Assembly: GCF_039696035.1 (NCBI RefSeq)
Contig: NZ_CP155567.1
Coordinates: 2,661,001 to 2,725,000, forward strand
Origin: Microbulbifer sp. SAOS-129_SWC
Lineage (GTDB): Bacteria; Pseudomonadota; Gammaproteobacteria; Pseudomonadales; Cellvibrionaceae
Direction of reading: 5' to 3'
Length of the DNA stretch: 64,000 nt
Positions 7,744 to 17,011 of this stretch are shown in pieces. The translations under genes were made by a program, and so were the position numbers. The notes beneath the pieces are model-generated. The model saw only the letters and a program-made list of their open reading frames with translations, searched no databases and had not been told where the DNA came from. Each line of letters begins with the position of its first letter. Within the stretch, counting starts at the first letter, position 1.

Positions 7744-10700
7744 CTAGTCAGCCGTCTCGACAACTTCCGGCCTCTTGCCGGTGATACGGCTCACCAGGAA
7801 GGACCTGCTCCTTGCCACCAGTGTGCTGACATCAACACCAATCGCATACAGCGATGGCACCAGCAGCAATGTCACAAAGAAGGCCACAAATACCCCGAAC
7901 GCCAAAGCCACCACGGTCGGCTTGAGGAAAGCGGCCTGGATACTGCGCTCCATCATCATCGGCATCAGGCCGGCAATAGTAGTGAGCGTGGTCAGCAGGA
8001 TCGGACGGAAGCGGGAGACGCCGGCTTCCACGATCGCTTTCATCGGTTCCATCCCCTGCGCGCGCAGGCGGTTGCACTGGTCCATGAGCACCAGGTTGTC
8101 ATTCACCACCACCCCCGCCGCCGCCGCGATACCAAAGTAGCTGAAAATGGCCATGGTCAATCCCAGCACCGCGTGCCCCAGGATCGCACCGACGAAAGCA
8201 AACGGGATCGCGACCATGATCAACAGCGGCTGGAAGTAGCTGCGGAAGGCCACGGCCAGCAGGCTGTACATGGCGAAAAGGGCCATGGTGTAGAGACCGA
8301 CTACCTCTTTAAGAAAACGTTTTTCACCCTCAGCCTGGCCCACGGCACCACGGATGATACCGGGATAACGTTTTTCCCAGCCCGGAAAGAAGTTCTTCTC
8401 CAGATCTTTCATGATCTCGCCGCGAACGTCGTCTTTCAGGTCGGCCATCACCCGTGCTGCGCGATTGCCATTCCAGCGCTGGATACGCTTGATCCCCGGC
8501 GCATACTCCAGGTCGGCGATTGCCAGCAGGGGGACCTGGCGACCGTCGGCGGTACGCACGCGGAAGTCCTTGAGGCTCTCTATCGAGCGGCGCGATGACT
8601 TCGGGTAGCGCACCATTACCTTGACGTCCTGGCCAGCCCTCGGCAACCGCTGCACTTCTTCGCCGAAATAGGCCTGCCGTACCTGGCGATTCACTGCCGC
8701 CAGAGTCAGGCCCAGCTTCTCCGCGCCGGGCTTGAGTTCGATACGGATTTCTTCCGAGGCGCCCTCGAGGTTATTGCGCACGTCGTACAGGCTGGTGTAG
8801 GTACGCAGCTGGTCTTCCAGATCCGCCGTCGCCCTGCGCAATACATCGAGGTCGGGGTGGCGGATGGAGAGCTCGAAGCCAGGGCCGTTATTGTTGAGCG
8901 AATACTGCACCGAGACCTCTTTGGCATCCGGAATATCGCCCAGCAGCTTGCGCAGGCGCAGCGCTGCCTGCTTGGCCGACATATCGCGCTCTTCCGGCGG
9001 AGCCAGCTGCACGATCGCCATGACGCTGTCGCGCCGGGAGCGCGTATACCAGTTCTCGATCAACGAGCTCTTGCCGTCGGTGCGCTGATTGACCTCACTT
9101 TCCAGTTTCTTTTCTGCGCTTTGCAGCTGCGCCAGCACTTCCAGGGCGCGACTGTAGGGGGCCCCTTCGGGCATGACGACATTGACGATAATCTGGTCGG
9201 ATTCGATATCCGGCATAAAGCTTTTCTTCACCCAGCCGCTGCCGAACATACCGAAACCGATCATCAGCACCGCCACAAAAATACTCAGCGTCAGGTAACG
9301 GCGATCGACCGCCCACTGGCCGATACGGCGGTAGTATGTCTGGGCGAAATGGACAATGCCGTCCGCAATGCGCTTCTGCACGCGCCCGAAGCGGCCGAGC
9401 TTTGTGCGCGGCTTCATATGACTGAGGTGCGCCGGTAGGATAAACAGCGACTCGATCAGGGAAAATACCAGCGCGAGGATTACCACCCAGGTGATGTGCC
9501 GGGTAAACTCACTGGTGGAACCGCTAATAAAGATCCACGGCAGGAAGGCAAATATCGTCGTCACTACCGCAAAGATCACCGGTTTTGCCACCAGCTGCGT
9601 GCCGAGCACGGCGGCCTTGAGACCGCCACCCGGGCCCCGGTGTTCCGGATTGTGGGATTCCGAGTGGATACTCTCCCCCACTACAATGGCGTCGTCCACG
9701 ACAATCCCCAGCACCAGCAGGAAGGCAAAAGTGGACAGCATGTTCAGCGAGACACCCATACTCGGCAGCAACACGAAAGCGCCGGCGTAGGCGGTGGCAA
9801 TACCCATTGCCACCCAGAACGCCACCTTCGGGCGCAGGCTCAATACCAGCACCAGCAGCACCAGGATAAGCCCCTCAAAAGCTGAGGTGCCGATGGTATT
9901 CAGGCGACTCTTGAACTCCTTGGCGTTATCGGTCCAGAGCGTGAGTTTGGCACCCACAGGCAATGTTTTCTGGCGCTCGGCGATCCACTTGTGAATCGAT
10001 TTCGATGCGGTGACGATATCCATCGTCTCGGTGCTCATGACCTGCAGCAGCACCGCCGGCTCGCCATTCAGGGTTGCAAGAATCTCATTGTCTTCAAAGC
10101 CGTCCACCACATGGGCCACATCGCCGACGCGAATGGTGCCGCCGCCAGCGGTTTGCCGCACGATGATGCCGGAGAAGTCCTGCGCACTGTTGGCCTGATT
10201 GCGCACCTTGATCTGGTAGGAACCGGCCTCGGTCCTGACCGTTCCTGCCGACTGATTCAGCGAGCTGCCGAGAATTGCATCGGCCACTTCCTGAAAGGTG
10301 AGGCCGTAGCGGCGCAGAGATTGCTCGCTGACCTCGACTGACACTTCTTCCATGCGCGTGCCAAACAGCTCCACTACCGAGATGGCCGGCAGGGTCGCAA
10401 CCTCGCGCCGCAGCTGTTCCGCCAGCCGCTTCAGTTTTTTCTCACTCAGGTCGCCGTGCACCGCCACGCGGATAAATTCCTCGCGGTTCACCCACTGGTG
10501 CACCTGCGGCGGTTCTATATCCCGCGGGAACGAGGAGATACCGTCTACGCGGATCTTGACGTCGTTCATAAAGCGGGAAAAGTCCACGTTACTTTCGGCC
10601 AGAATATAGACCTGCCCCTGCCCTTCGGACGACGTGGAGCGCACCCATTCGATATTGTCCAGATCGCTGACGGACTCCTCGATACGGGCGACGATCTGCT

Positions 10701-10884
10701 GCTCGACTTCTTCCGGAGCGGCGCCCGGCCAGGAAACATCGATCTCCAGCCCCGGGAATCGCACCTGGGGATCCATTTCCCGCTCCATGCTGGAAAAGCC
10801 AATAAGGCCGGCAACAAAAATACCCACCATGGCCAGGTTGGCGGCAACGCTGTTGCGTGCCCACCATTCAATCAGTCTGTTCAT
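7744..10884 (-). CDS. RND efflux permease (HAE1-type)
   Basis: This 1046-residue protein has the normal RND length. It begins MNRLIEWWARNSVAANLAMV (TM1), followed by a large periplasmic porter loop, then TM helices including LGIVVDDAIVVGESIH with the proton-relay Asp pair near residues 395-396. The repeat half ends with TM helices containing VVNDNLVLMD and LTTLTTIAGLMPMM. It is the inner-membrane pump of a tripartite exporter driven by proton flow. The adaptor gene lies 12 bp upstream in the same operon. No TolC-type channel gene is nearby. The substrate is unknown; MFP-RND pairs of this subgroup are common in marine gammaproteobacteria. Confidence 0.92.
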   Translation of the reverse strand: MNRLIEWWARNSVAANLAMVGIFVAGLIGFSSMEREMDPQVRFPGLEIDVSWPGAAPEEVEQQIVARIEESVSDLDNIEWVRSTSSEGQGQVYILAESNVDFSRFMNDVKIRVDGISSFPRDIEPPQVHQWVNREEFIRVAVHGDLSEKKLKRLAEQLRREVATLPAISVVELFGTRMEEVSVEVSEQSLRRYGLTFQEVADAILGSSLNQSAGTVRTEAGSYQIKVRNQANSAQDFSGIIVRQTAGGGTIRVGDVAHVVDGFEDNEILATLNGEPAVLLQVMSTETMDIVTASKSIHKWIAERQKTLPVGAKLTLWTDNAKEFKSRLNTIGTSAFEGLILVLLVLVLSLRPKVAFWVAMGIATAYAGAFVLLPSMGVSLNMLSTFAFLLVLGIVVDDAIVVGESIHSESHNPEHRGPGGGLKAAVLGTQLVAKPVIFAVVTTIFAFLPWIFISGSTSEFTRHITWVVILALVFSLIESLFILPAHLSHMKPRTKLGRFGRVQKRIADGIVHFAQTYYRRIGQWAVDRRYLTLSIFVAVLMIGFGMFGSGWVKKSFMPDIESDQIIVNVVMPEGAPYSRALEVLAQLQSAEKKLESEVNQRTDGKSSLIENWYTRSRRDSVMAIVQLAPPEERDMSAKQAALRLRKLLGDIPDAKEVSVQYSLNNNGPGFELSIRHPDLDVLRRATADLEDQLRTYTSLYDVRNNLEGASEEIRIELKPGAEKLGLTLAAVNRQVRQAYFGEEVQRLPRAGQDVKVMVRYPKSSRRSIESLKDFRVRTADGRQVPLLAIADLEYAPGIKRIQRWNGNRAARVMADLKDDVRGEIMKDLEKNFFPGWEKRYPGIIRGAVGQAEGEKRFLKEVVGLYTMALFAMYSLLAVAFRSYFQPLLIMVAIPFAFVGAILGHAVLGLTMAIFSYFGIAAAAGVVVNDNLVLMDQCNRLRAQGMEPMKAIVEAGVSRFRPILLTTLTTIAGLMPMMMERSIQAAFLKPTVVALAFGVFVAFFVTLLLVPSLYAIGVDVSTLVARSRSFLVSRITGKRPEVVETAD

Positions 10885-10896
10885 GTGCGTGTTCCG

Positions 10897-12072
10897 TTAT
10901 TTGCGGGCCAGCTGGTCGAGGGGCTGTACTTCCATACCGTCGACGGCGTTGGCGATGGTGGAAGTCACCACCCGCTCGCCGTCTGTAATGCCAGAGGCCA
11001 CCACGACCCGGCTTTCGGAAGTGGACAGAACCTCCACGGTGCGGATGCTCAAGTGGTTATCCGCGTCAATCACGTAAACCTTGTCTGCATTGCGCAGCGC
11101 ATCGCGCGGCAGCACCAGAGCGCGGTGCTCCTGCACGCCCTCGGCGGCGGCGCTGACAAACATCCCGGCGGCCAGCGGCACACCATTACTGGCACCGGCC
11201 CCGTAGGGATCCTGCACCTCCGCCACGGCGTAGATCAGGCGGGTCTGCTGGTCGACCGCCGCCTGGGTACGCACGATGCGACCGTGCCATTGGTACTGTT
11301 TGGCGCCGACCTGCGCCGAAAATGTCACCGCGGGGCCGGGGGCTTTGTCGCTGGCGACAAAGCCCATTGGCAAGTCGAGTTCCATCAGCTGGGAATCGGT
11401 GAGCGGCAGGCGCACCTCCACTCGGTCTGTGGCAAACACACGGCCCAGCGCCGTACTCGCAGTGACATACTCTCCTACACCCACATCTCGCCGAATCACA
11501 CGACCGCGAAACGGCAGCTGGACTTTGGTCCGCGAGAGCTTCAGCTGCGCTTCTTCGAGTTCGGCCCGGGCGGATTGCACCTTGGCCTTGGCCTCGGCGA
11601 CCTGGGGTTGGTTGATCTGCAGCGGCGAAGGCTGCTTGTTCGGGTGGACAGAAAACCACTGCTGGCGTTTGATGGTGGCCGCTGCCTGAGCTTGCAGCAG
11701 CTGCACTTCAGCGGTGGCAACTCCGGCCTTGGCACGGGCCAGGGCGAGCCGATAGTCGGCATCGTCCAGCTGTATCAACGTCTCGCCGGGTTCAAAACCC
11801 GCGCCCTCTGCAAAGTGATCTGCGATCGCGACAACACGGCCTGCCACCTGCGGCGTGAGATCGATTTCGGTGTGTGGGCGCACTTCACCCTGGGTACCCA
11901 CCGAGAGATGCACCACCTCTTCGCGGGCTTCGGCGTAGGCCAGCGATACCAGTCGCTGCTCCTCTTCCTTTTTTTCCGGCACCGGCTTGGTGGCGTTCAT
12001 GGCTTTTACGACCCCAAAACCCAACGCCAGCACCAATACCGGCGCCGCAGCTTGCAAATATTTCTTATTCAT
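10897..12072 (-). CDS. RND periplasmic adaptor (HlyD/MFP family)
   Basis: A 391-residue membrane fusion protein with an N-terminal signal anchor (YLQAAAPVLVLALGFGVV) and no lipobox Cys. A split barrel-sandwich domain follows (GEVRPHTEIDLTPQVAGRVV with PFRGRVIRRDVGVGEYVT), separated by a helical hairpin (AGVATAEVQLLQAQAAATIK to ARAELEEAQLKLSRTKV) and then beta-barrel segments. It bridges the RND permease to an outer-membrane channel. It is first in a two-gene operon with the permease. The hairpin is short, so a generic TolC partner is assumed. Confidence 0.9.
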   Translation of the reverse strand: MNKKYLQAAAPVLVLALGFGVVKAMNATKPVPEKKEEEQRLVSLAYAEAREEVVHLSVGTQGEVRPHTEIDLTPQVAGRVVAIADHFAEGAGFEPGETLIQLDDADYRLALARAKAGVATAEVQLLQAQAAATIKRQQWFSVHPNKQPSPLQINQPQVAEAKAKVQSARAELEEAQLKLSRTKVQLPFRGRVIRRDVGVGEYVTASTALGRVFATDRVEVRLPLTDSQLMELDLPMGFVASDKAPGPAVTFSAQVGAKQYQWHGRIVRTQAAVDQQTRLIYAVAEVQDPYGAGASNGVPLAAGMFVSAAAEGVQEHRALVLPRDALRNADKVYVIDADNHLSIRTVEVLSTSESRVVVASGITDGERVVTSTIANAVDGMEVQPLDQLARK

Positions 12073-12505
12073 CTGTCTAAACTGTCTAGATTGCCAAATT
12101 CACCAGCGGCGGTCGCTGGTCCAGGAGGGAGCTCATGGAAGCACGAACTCCGAGGCATGGCTACAGACCAGAAGCCTGTACGAGCGGGATTAGCGGTGAA
12201 CGCCCATTGCCTCTCGTACTAATGACCGATTGGAGTGACAGTTTGGATGCAGCCTGAAAAAAATATTTTCTCGAGGTGGGACGCCGCATCCCTCTCACCG
12301 GTCAGACGGCCATTTCTGCAAGCCCTTCGGAAGATGCCTTGATAAAAACTCCCCCCAAAAACTGCACGTCATTCCCAATTGATTTACCGCCAATTGGCAA
12401 TGCCGATGACGCAATCGAAATATTCCGTTATCCGGGACCCAGCGCTTCCAATAGTTTGGGAGAGCTATTCGGGACCAACGAGATTTGGAGCTATTGGAGC
12501 TATTA
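12073..12505. other. Intergenic, no gene supported
   Basis: This 433-bp stretch lies between the RND operon promoter side and the SDR pseudogene. The short open frames in it lack ribosome binding sites and family motifs. A direct repeat of TAGACAG (minus strand, near 12075-12095) lies just upstream of the adaptor start and could be part of its promoter or operator; nothing else stands out. Confidence 0.4.
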
Positions 12506-13153
12506 ATGAACAACGAAGTACCAATACAGGGGAAGCGAATCCTGGTTGTCGGCGGAAGTTCCGGCATGGGCCTGGCAACAACCAGGCGGCTGCTGCGACA
12601 GGGCGCGTCAGTGGTGATAGTCGGTCGCGATGCCGACCGGCTTCACACAGCGTAGATTGCCCTGGACACCAGCGACAGGCTGCATACCGCAGCAGTAGAC
12701 ATCACCAGCGAAAATGCCGTCATGGACCTGTTTCATGATCTCGGCAGCCTTGACCATATCGTCTGCACCGCGGCAAATATCGACGGCGCGTACCAATTAC
12801 TACCCGAATTGGACCTGCACGCCGCGCGGCGGGTGATCGACAGTAAGTTGATCGGCCCCATATTGCTGGCGAAACACCGCGCACCCCGGCTGACGGAAGG
12901 CGGATCCATCACATTGGTCTCGGGGATCGCAGCCTACCGCCCCGCTGCCCGCGGCACCGTCGCCGCATGTGAACAGAAGTCCTCTGTGCTCGCCGCCCTG
13001 GCAGAGCGCCTGCCCGTGGGGCGCATCGGTACGACGGCCGATATTGCCGATGCCATGTGCATGCAATCTGCGGCGATTCCAGGACATATCGCCATACCTT
13101 TTGGGTCCGACAGGTTCATCGGGCAAATCAACCGGTGGATTGTCGGATATTAG
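12506..13153 (+). pseudogene. Broken short-chain dehydrogenase/reductase gene
   Basis: From the ATG at 12506 the frame reads as an SDR: KRILVVGGSSGMGLATTRRL (Rossmann motif), VVIVGRDADRL, then a TAG at 12653-12655. The same frame continues with AVDITSENAVMDLF, LDHIVCTAANIDGAY, ITLVSGIAAYRPAARG, and LPVGRIGTTADIADAM to the stop at 13153. Compared with a typical SDR of about 245 residues, the segment after RPAARG is missing, where NGALEALAR-type helix and SPG sequences normally lie. The TAG and the internal deletion together mark it as decayed. A functional product would need readthrough and would still lack part of the active-site helix. Confidence 0.8.
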
Positions 13154-13386
13154 CTATGCAGGTTTCAGCGGGCGCATTGCTGAAGTCACAGCGAATTTCA
13201 TCCGGTTTTACACCGGTCATAATGATCGCTACGGGAATCCGGCCCCCGAAATAACGTGTACCCCCGGGGCATATTCGAGAGCAAGGGGTATAAGCTCTTT
13301 TAAAGACGACGAACAGCATCGACAACGATCAGCTCCGATATTTCCCCGTGCTGTCTGCGACTGACAGACAGAGCCCGCAAGCCCCA

Positions 13387-14571
13387 TCAGTCCCCGCGTC
13401 GCCAGCCATAAATCCCCGCGGCACAGCCCAGCAGCGAAATGGCCCCGCCCAGCAGGCAGACACCAATCCAGCCGAACTGCTGGTACAGCGCCGCGGAGGC
13501 CAGCGAACCGAAAGCGCCGCCGAGGAAGTAGACAAACATATAGCCGGAGTTGAGACGGTTGCGCGCCTCATCGCTGAGGGCGAAGACCAGGTTCATATTG
13601 GTGATATGCACCGCCTGCAACGCCAGGTCCAGCAGCAGAATGCCGCCAAGCAGCGCCGCGATGGAGAAGCTGCCGGCCCCCAGCAATGGCCACGATAACG
13701 CCAGGAGCAGTAGCCCGCCGAGGGTGACCTGCCGCGCGTAGCCGCGATCCGCCCAACTGCCGGCCTGACGCGCGGCCCAGGCGCCCGCGGCGCCGGCCAG
13801 GCCGAACAGGCCAATCACCGCATCCGAGTAGTGCCAGGGGGCGCCGGCCAGCAGGAACGCCAGCGAGGTCCACAGCACACTGAACATCGCAAACGCCAGG
13901 AAACCCAACAGGCTGCGGCGGCGAAACAATGGATACTCGCGAAACAGGTCACCAATCGACAGCAGCAAACGGCCGTAGCCCATTCGGCTGCCACTGCGAT
14001 AGTCCGGCAGCAGCCGCCAGAGCGCGACCGCGTTCAACAGCATCAATCCGCCGGCAACCCAGTACACGGTGTGCCAATTCCCCAGCGACGACAGCGCCCC
14101 GGCAATTGTTCTGGCTAGCAGAATTCCCAGCAGTAAGCCGCTCATTACCGTGCCGATCACCTTGCCCTGCTCTTCCGGTACCGCCAGGGTCGCCGCAAAA
14201 GGCACCAGTACCTGGGCCACCACAGCGAAAAAACCGGCCACACCGGTTCCGAGTAACAACAGTGCCAGACTGCCGGCATTGGCACTGATCAGCAGCCCCG
14301 CGGCCGACAGCACCATCATCGCCACAATCAGGCGCCGCCGCTCCAGCATATCCCCCAGCGGTACCAGCAGCAGCAAACCCGCGGCATAACTGGCCTGGGC
14401 CACAGTAACGATGATGCCCGCGCGGGCGTAGGACAGCGACAGCTGTTCGGCGATGGTGCGCAACAGCGGCTGCGCGTAGTAGTTACTGGCCACCGCGAGA
14501 CCGGTGGTCAGTGCCATCAGGAACACCAGTCCCTTGCCCAGGGGCAAGGCTGGATCAGCGTGATTATCCAT
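13387..14571 (-). CDS. MFS transporter, 12-TM drug/metabolite exporter type
   Basis: A 394-residue inner-membrane protein. It begins MDNHADPALPLGKGLVFLMA, followed by NYYAQPLLRTIAEQLSLS and the MFS motif-A region LLLVPLGDMLERRRLIV, and ends with helices such as GAFGSLASAALYQQFGWIGV. The pattern is like the YgaY/arabinose-efflux-type group, which exports small molecules by proton antiport. Substrate unknown. The gene stands alone on the minus strand. Confidence 0.85.
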   Translation of the reverse strand: MDNHADPALPLGKGLVFLMALTTGLAVASNYYAQPLLRTIAEQLSLSYARAGIIVTVAQASYAAGLLLLVPLGDMLERRRLIVAMMVLSAAGLLISANAGSLALLLLGTGVAGFFAVVAQVLVPFAATLAVPEEQGKVIGTVMSGLLLGILLARTIAGALSSLGNWHTVYWVAGGLMLLNAVALWRLLPDYRSGSRMGYGRLLLSIGDLFREYPLFRRRSLLGFLAFAMFSVLWTSLAFLLAGAPWHYSDAVIGLFGLAGAAGAWAARQAGSWADRGYARQVTLGGLLLLALSWPLLGAGSFSIAALLGGILLLDLALQAVHITNMNLVFALSDEARNRLNSGYMFVYFLGGAFGSLASAALYQQFGWIGVCLLGGAISLLGCAAGIYGWRRGD

Positions 14572-15045
14572 TCATACCTCCACTACAGTGGCGGCCAGTG
14601 TTGTGGAATCGCGCGTATCACGCAAACAGTTTATGAATTTTTCGAGCAACGGGAGTGGCGATAAAGATAGCGGTTGGCTGGGGAACAGCGCTGCGATAGC
14701 TGGCAACGAAAATGTACTACTACTAACTAGTTGGTACGCGATAACCTCTGCGCAAATTTCAGAAAAGCTCACTCTTCAGGGAATCACTTTAAATCAGCAA
14801 AACGTTCGCCCCTTTGCAGCGTCATCAATGGCATTGCAAAAAACTTTTTAGCCTAACACCAGAAAAGGGATTTTTTACCGACCGCCGCAATATTTTGTCG
14901 CCGAATCACCTTCTGATTTAGATCACTGCTGTGACAATATTTCGTGCGACCTACCCAAGGCTTTCCGCACCGGCACCCCCACCACAAATCCGGGGAGCCA
15001 ATCCCTCGTTATTCGCAAGTCAAAAATAATCGACAAGGAAACACC
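14572..15045. other. Intergenic promoter region of the amine oxidase cluster
   Basis: This 474-bp gap separates the divergent MFS and amine oxidase genes. No convincing gene is present: an 87-codon frame at 14588-14851 lacks motifs and a ribosome binding site. The part from about 14830 to 14960 is AT-richer than its surroundings and contains GATCACTGCTGTGAC, an imperfect dyad. Promoters for both flanking units probably lie here. Confidence 0.4.
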
Positions 15046-16989
15046 ATGCCTCATTTTACTTCCTCGCAACTGGCCGAATTCAAAAACCTGCCTAATACGG
15101 TCGAAACCCTTGTGGTGGGTGCCGGTATGGCCGGGCTCTATTGCGCCTGGCGCTTGCAGCAATCAGATCCCGGCAGCAGCGTCATCGTTGTGGATCGCAG
15201 CGGCCGCACCGGCGGGCGCCTGGATTCCGACCTGGTACATTTTGCCGATGGGGAAACGGTGAAAGAGGAAGAAGGTGGTATGCGCTTCACCTTTGAAGAC
15301 ATGGATGACCTGATGAGCCTGTTCCTGCTCCTCGACCTGGATGACCAGATCGTGCCCTTCCCCATGAGCAGTGGCGGCAACAACCGCCTGTGTTACCGCG
15401 GCCACAGCTTCACCAATCAGTTTGCGCGGGAAAACAATTACAGCATCTGGAGCCAGCTGTACGACCTGCGCCCGGAGGAACAGGGGATAGATCCCAAGTC
15501 CATCCTGGATACCACCTTCAACCGGATTCTGGCGGAAAACCCCGATTTCAAAGAGCGGCCCGATCAGCGCACACCGGAGTTCTGGCAGAAGTTCCGCCTG
15601 GACTGCCAGTGGCAGGGCGTACCATTGAAAGACTGGACCCTGTGGAACCTGTTCAGCGACATGGGCTATTCGAAGGAGTGTATTGAGCTGCTGTACAACC
15701 TGCTGGGCTTTAACGGCACCATTCTCTCGCAGATGAACGCCGGCATCGCCTTCCAGCTACTGGAGGATTTTCCGGATAACCCACAATTTCACACGCTGGA
15801 AAACGGCTTCAGCACGCTGCCCAATGCGCTGGTCGAAAAGATCGGCAAGGAGCGTATCTTCCTCGAAACCGGCGTGATCGGGATCGAGGGCACCGAGCAG
15901 GACGAATACTACACCGCAAAAACTATCGGTCCCGACGGTGAACTGGGCGAGATCCAGGCCAAAAAAATCATACTGGCACTGCCGCGCCTGCCACTGGAAA
16001 AACTGTTTGCAGCCTCCCCGGCCGTCTACGCTCTGCCCAAAGAGCGCTCCGAGACCCTGTGGAACACACTGCAGACCACCACCAACCAGCCGCTGGTCAA
16101 AATCAACCTGTACTACGAACAGGCCTGGTGGGGCACCAACCTGACCGGCCGCGAGCCGGTGGCCTTCGGCCCCAACTTTTCCGACCTACCACTGGGCTCC
16201 GTCTACCCCTTCTACGCTATCGACGCCCCGACTTTTGCCGCGCTGGAATACGAAGAGCTGATGAAGGAGCTGGGCCGGGATATACCGCCGGAAACGCAGG
16301 CAAGAGTCGACCAGATCAATCAGAAGAAATACAAACTACCCGCCGCACTGACGATCTATTGCGACTTTATGAATGTCAATTTCTGGGAAGCACTGCAGAA
16401 CAACGGACCGCTGTTTGATTCGCCCATGCAGGAAAAATACAGCCAGAAAGTGCCGCAAACGATATTTCCGGCCTCCCAGGCGGTAGTGAAACAGGCAACC
16501 GATTTTTTCCAGCAGCTGTTCAACACCCACTATGTGCCGCAACCGATGATGACCAGCACCCGCATCTGGAGCGGCAGCACCCGCTTCAACCGCCCGGCCA
16601 GCGAGCAGTTCGATTTCGCCGTTCACCAGTGGGCACTGGGCGCCAATGATAGCGAAGTCATGGCGTTGATGGCCGAGCCACTGCAGCGCATTTACACCTG
16701 CGGCGAGGCCTTTTCCGATGACCAGGGCTGGGTAGAAGGCGCCCTGCGCTCGGCGGACCTGGCGTTGCATAAGGGCTACCAGCTCGACCCGATCAGCAAG
16801 GTCTACGAACAGACCCATGGAGAATCTCCCTCCAAGGCGATCAAAGACCGCTATGTGGCCGCCAGCACCGTGCGCATCCAGGAATATATCGATCCGAATT
16901 TCGATCCCAATGAATCCGAGAAGAAGCCCGGCATCACCACCGCGCCGGGCGACTTTGCCCTCAACCTCAGCTACTTCGACCAAGTTTGA
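15046..16989 (+). CDS. FAD-dependent L-amino-acid/amine oxidase-like enzyme
   Basis: This 647-residue flavoprotein starts at the ATG at 15046 (AAGGA upstream). The N-terminal dinucleotide-binding motif is VVGAGMAGLYCAWRL (near 24-38), followed by RSGRTGGRLDS and EEEGGMRF as in monoamine and L-amino-acid oxidases. The C-terminus has YTCGEAFSDDQGWVEGALRS (near 549), which closes the FAD site. There is no signal peptide. The family oxidises amines or amino acids to imines with release of hydrogen peroxide. The next gene is a 2-oxoacid decarboxylase 22 bp downstream, so an amino-acid substrate whose oxoacid feeds that enzyme is plausible. Confidence 0.75.
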   Translation: MPHFTSSQLAEFKNLPNTVETLVVGAGMAGLYCAWRLQQSDPGSSVIVVDRSGRTGGRLDSDLVHFADGETVKEEEGGMRFTFEDMDDLMSLFLLLDLDDQIVPFPMSSGGNNRLCYRGHSFTNQFARENNYSIWSQLYDLRPEEQGIDPKSILDTTFNRILAENPDFKERPDQRTPEFWQKFRLDCQWQGVPLKDWTLWNLFSDMGYSKECIELLYNLLGFNGTILSQMNAGIAFQLLEDFPDNPQFHTLENGFSTLPNALVEKIGKERIFLETGVIGIEGTEQDEYYTAKTIGPDGELGEIQAKKIILALPRLPLEKLFAASPAVYALPKERSETLWNTLQTTTNQPLVKINLYYEQAWWGTNLTGREPVAFGPNFSDLPLGSVYPFYAIDAPTFAALEYEELMKELGRDIPPETQARVDQINQKKYKLPAALTIYCDFMNVNFWEALQNNGPLFDSPMQEKYSQKVPQTIFPASQAVVKQATDFFQQLFNTHYVPQPMMTSTRIWSGSTRFNRPASEQFDFAVHQWALGANDSEVMALMAEPLQRIYTCGEAFSDDQGWVEGALRSADLALHKGYQLDPISKVYEQTHGESPSKAIKDRYVAASTVRIQEYIDPNFDPNESEKKPGITTAPGDFALNLSYFDQV

Positions 16990-17011
16990 AGCGATTTCAG
17001 GGAGAGCAATC

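Noticed and set aside
12180-12240. Possible 23S rRNA 3'-end fragment (CTCTCGTACTAATGACC)
   Set aside because: Only a short match to the TCTCGTACTA type of sequence; the flanks do not follow rRNA.
14588-14851. 87-codon frame between the MFS and oxidase genes
   Set aside because: No Shine-Dalgarno, no recognisable motif, and it lies in the divergent promoter region.
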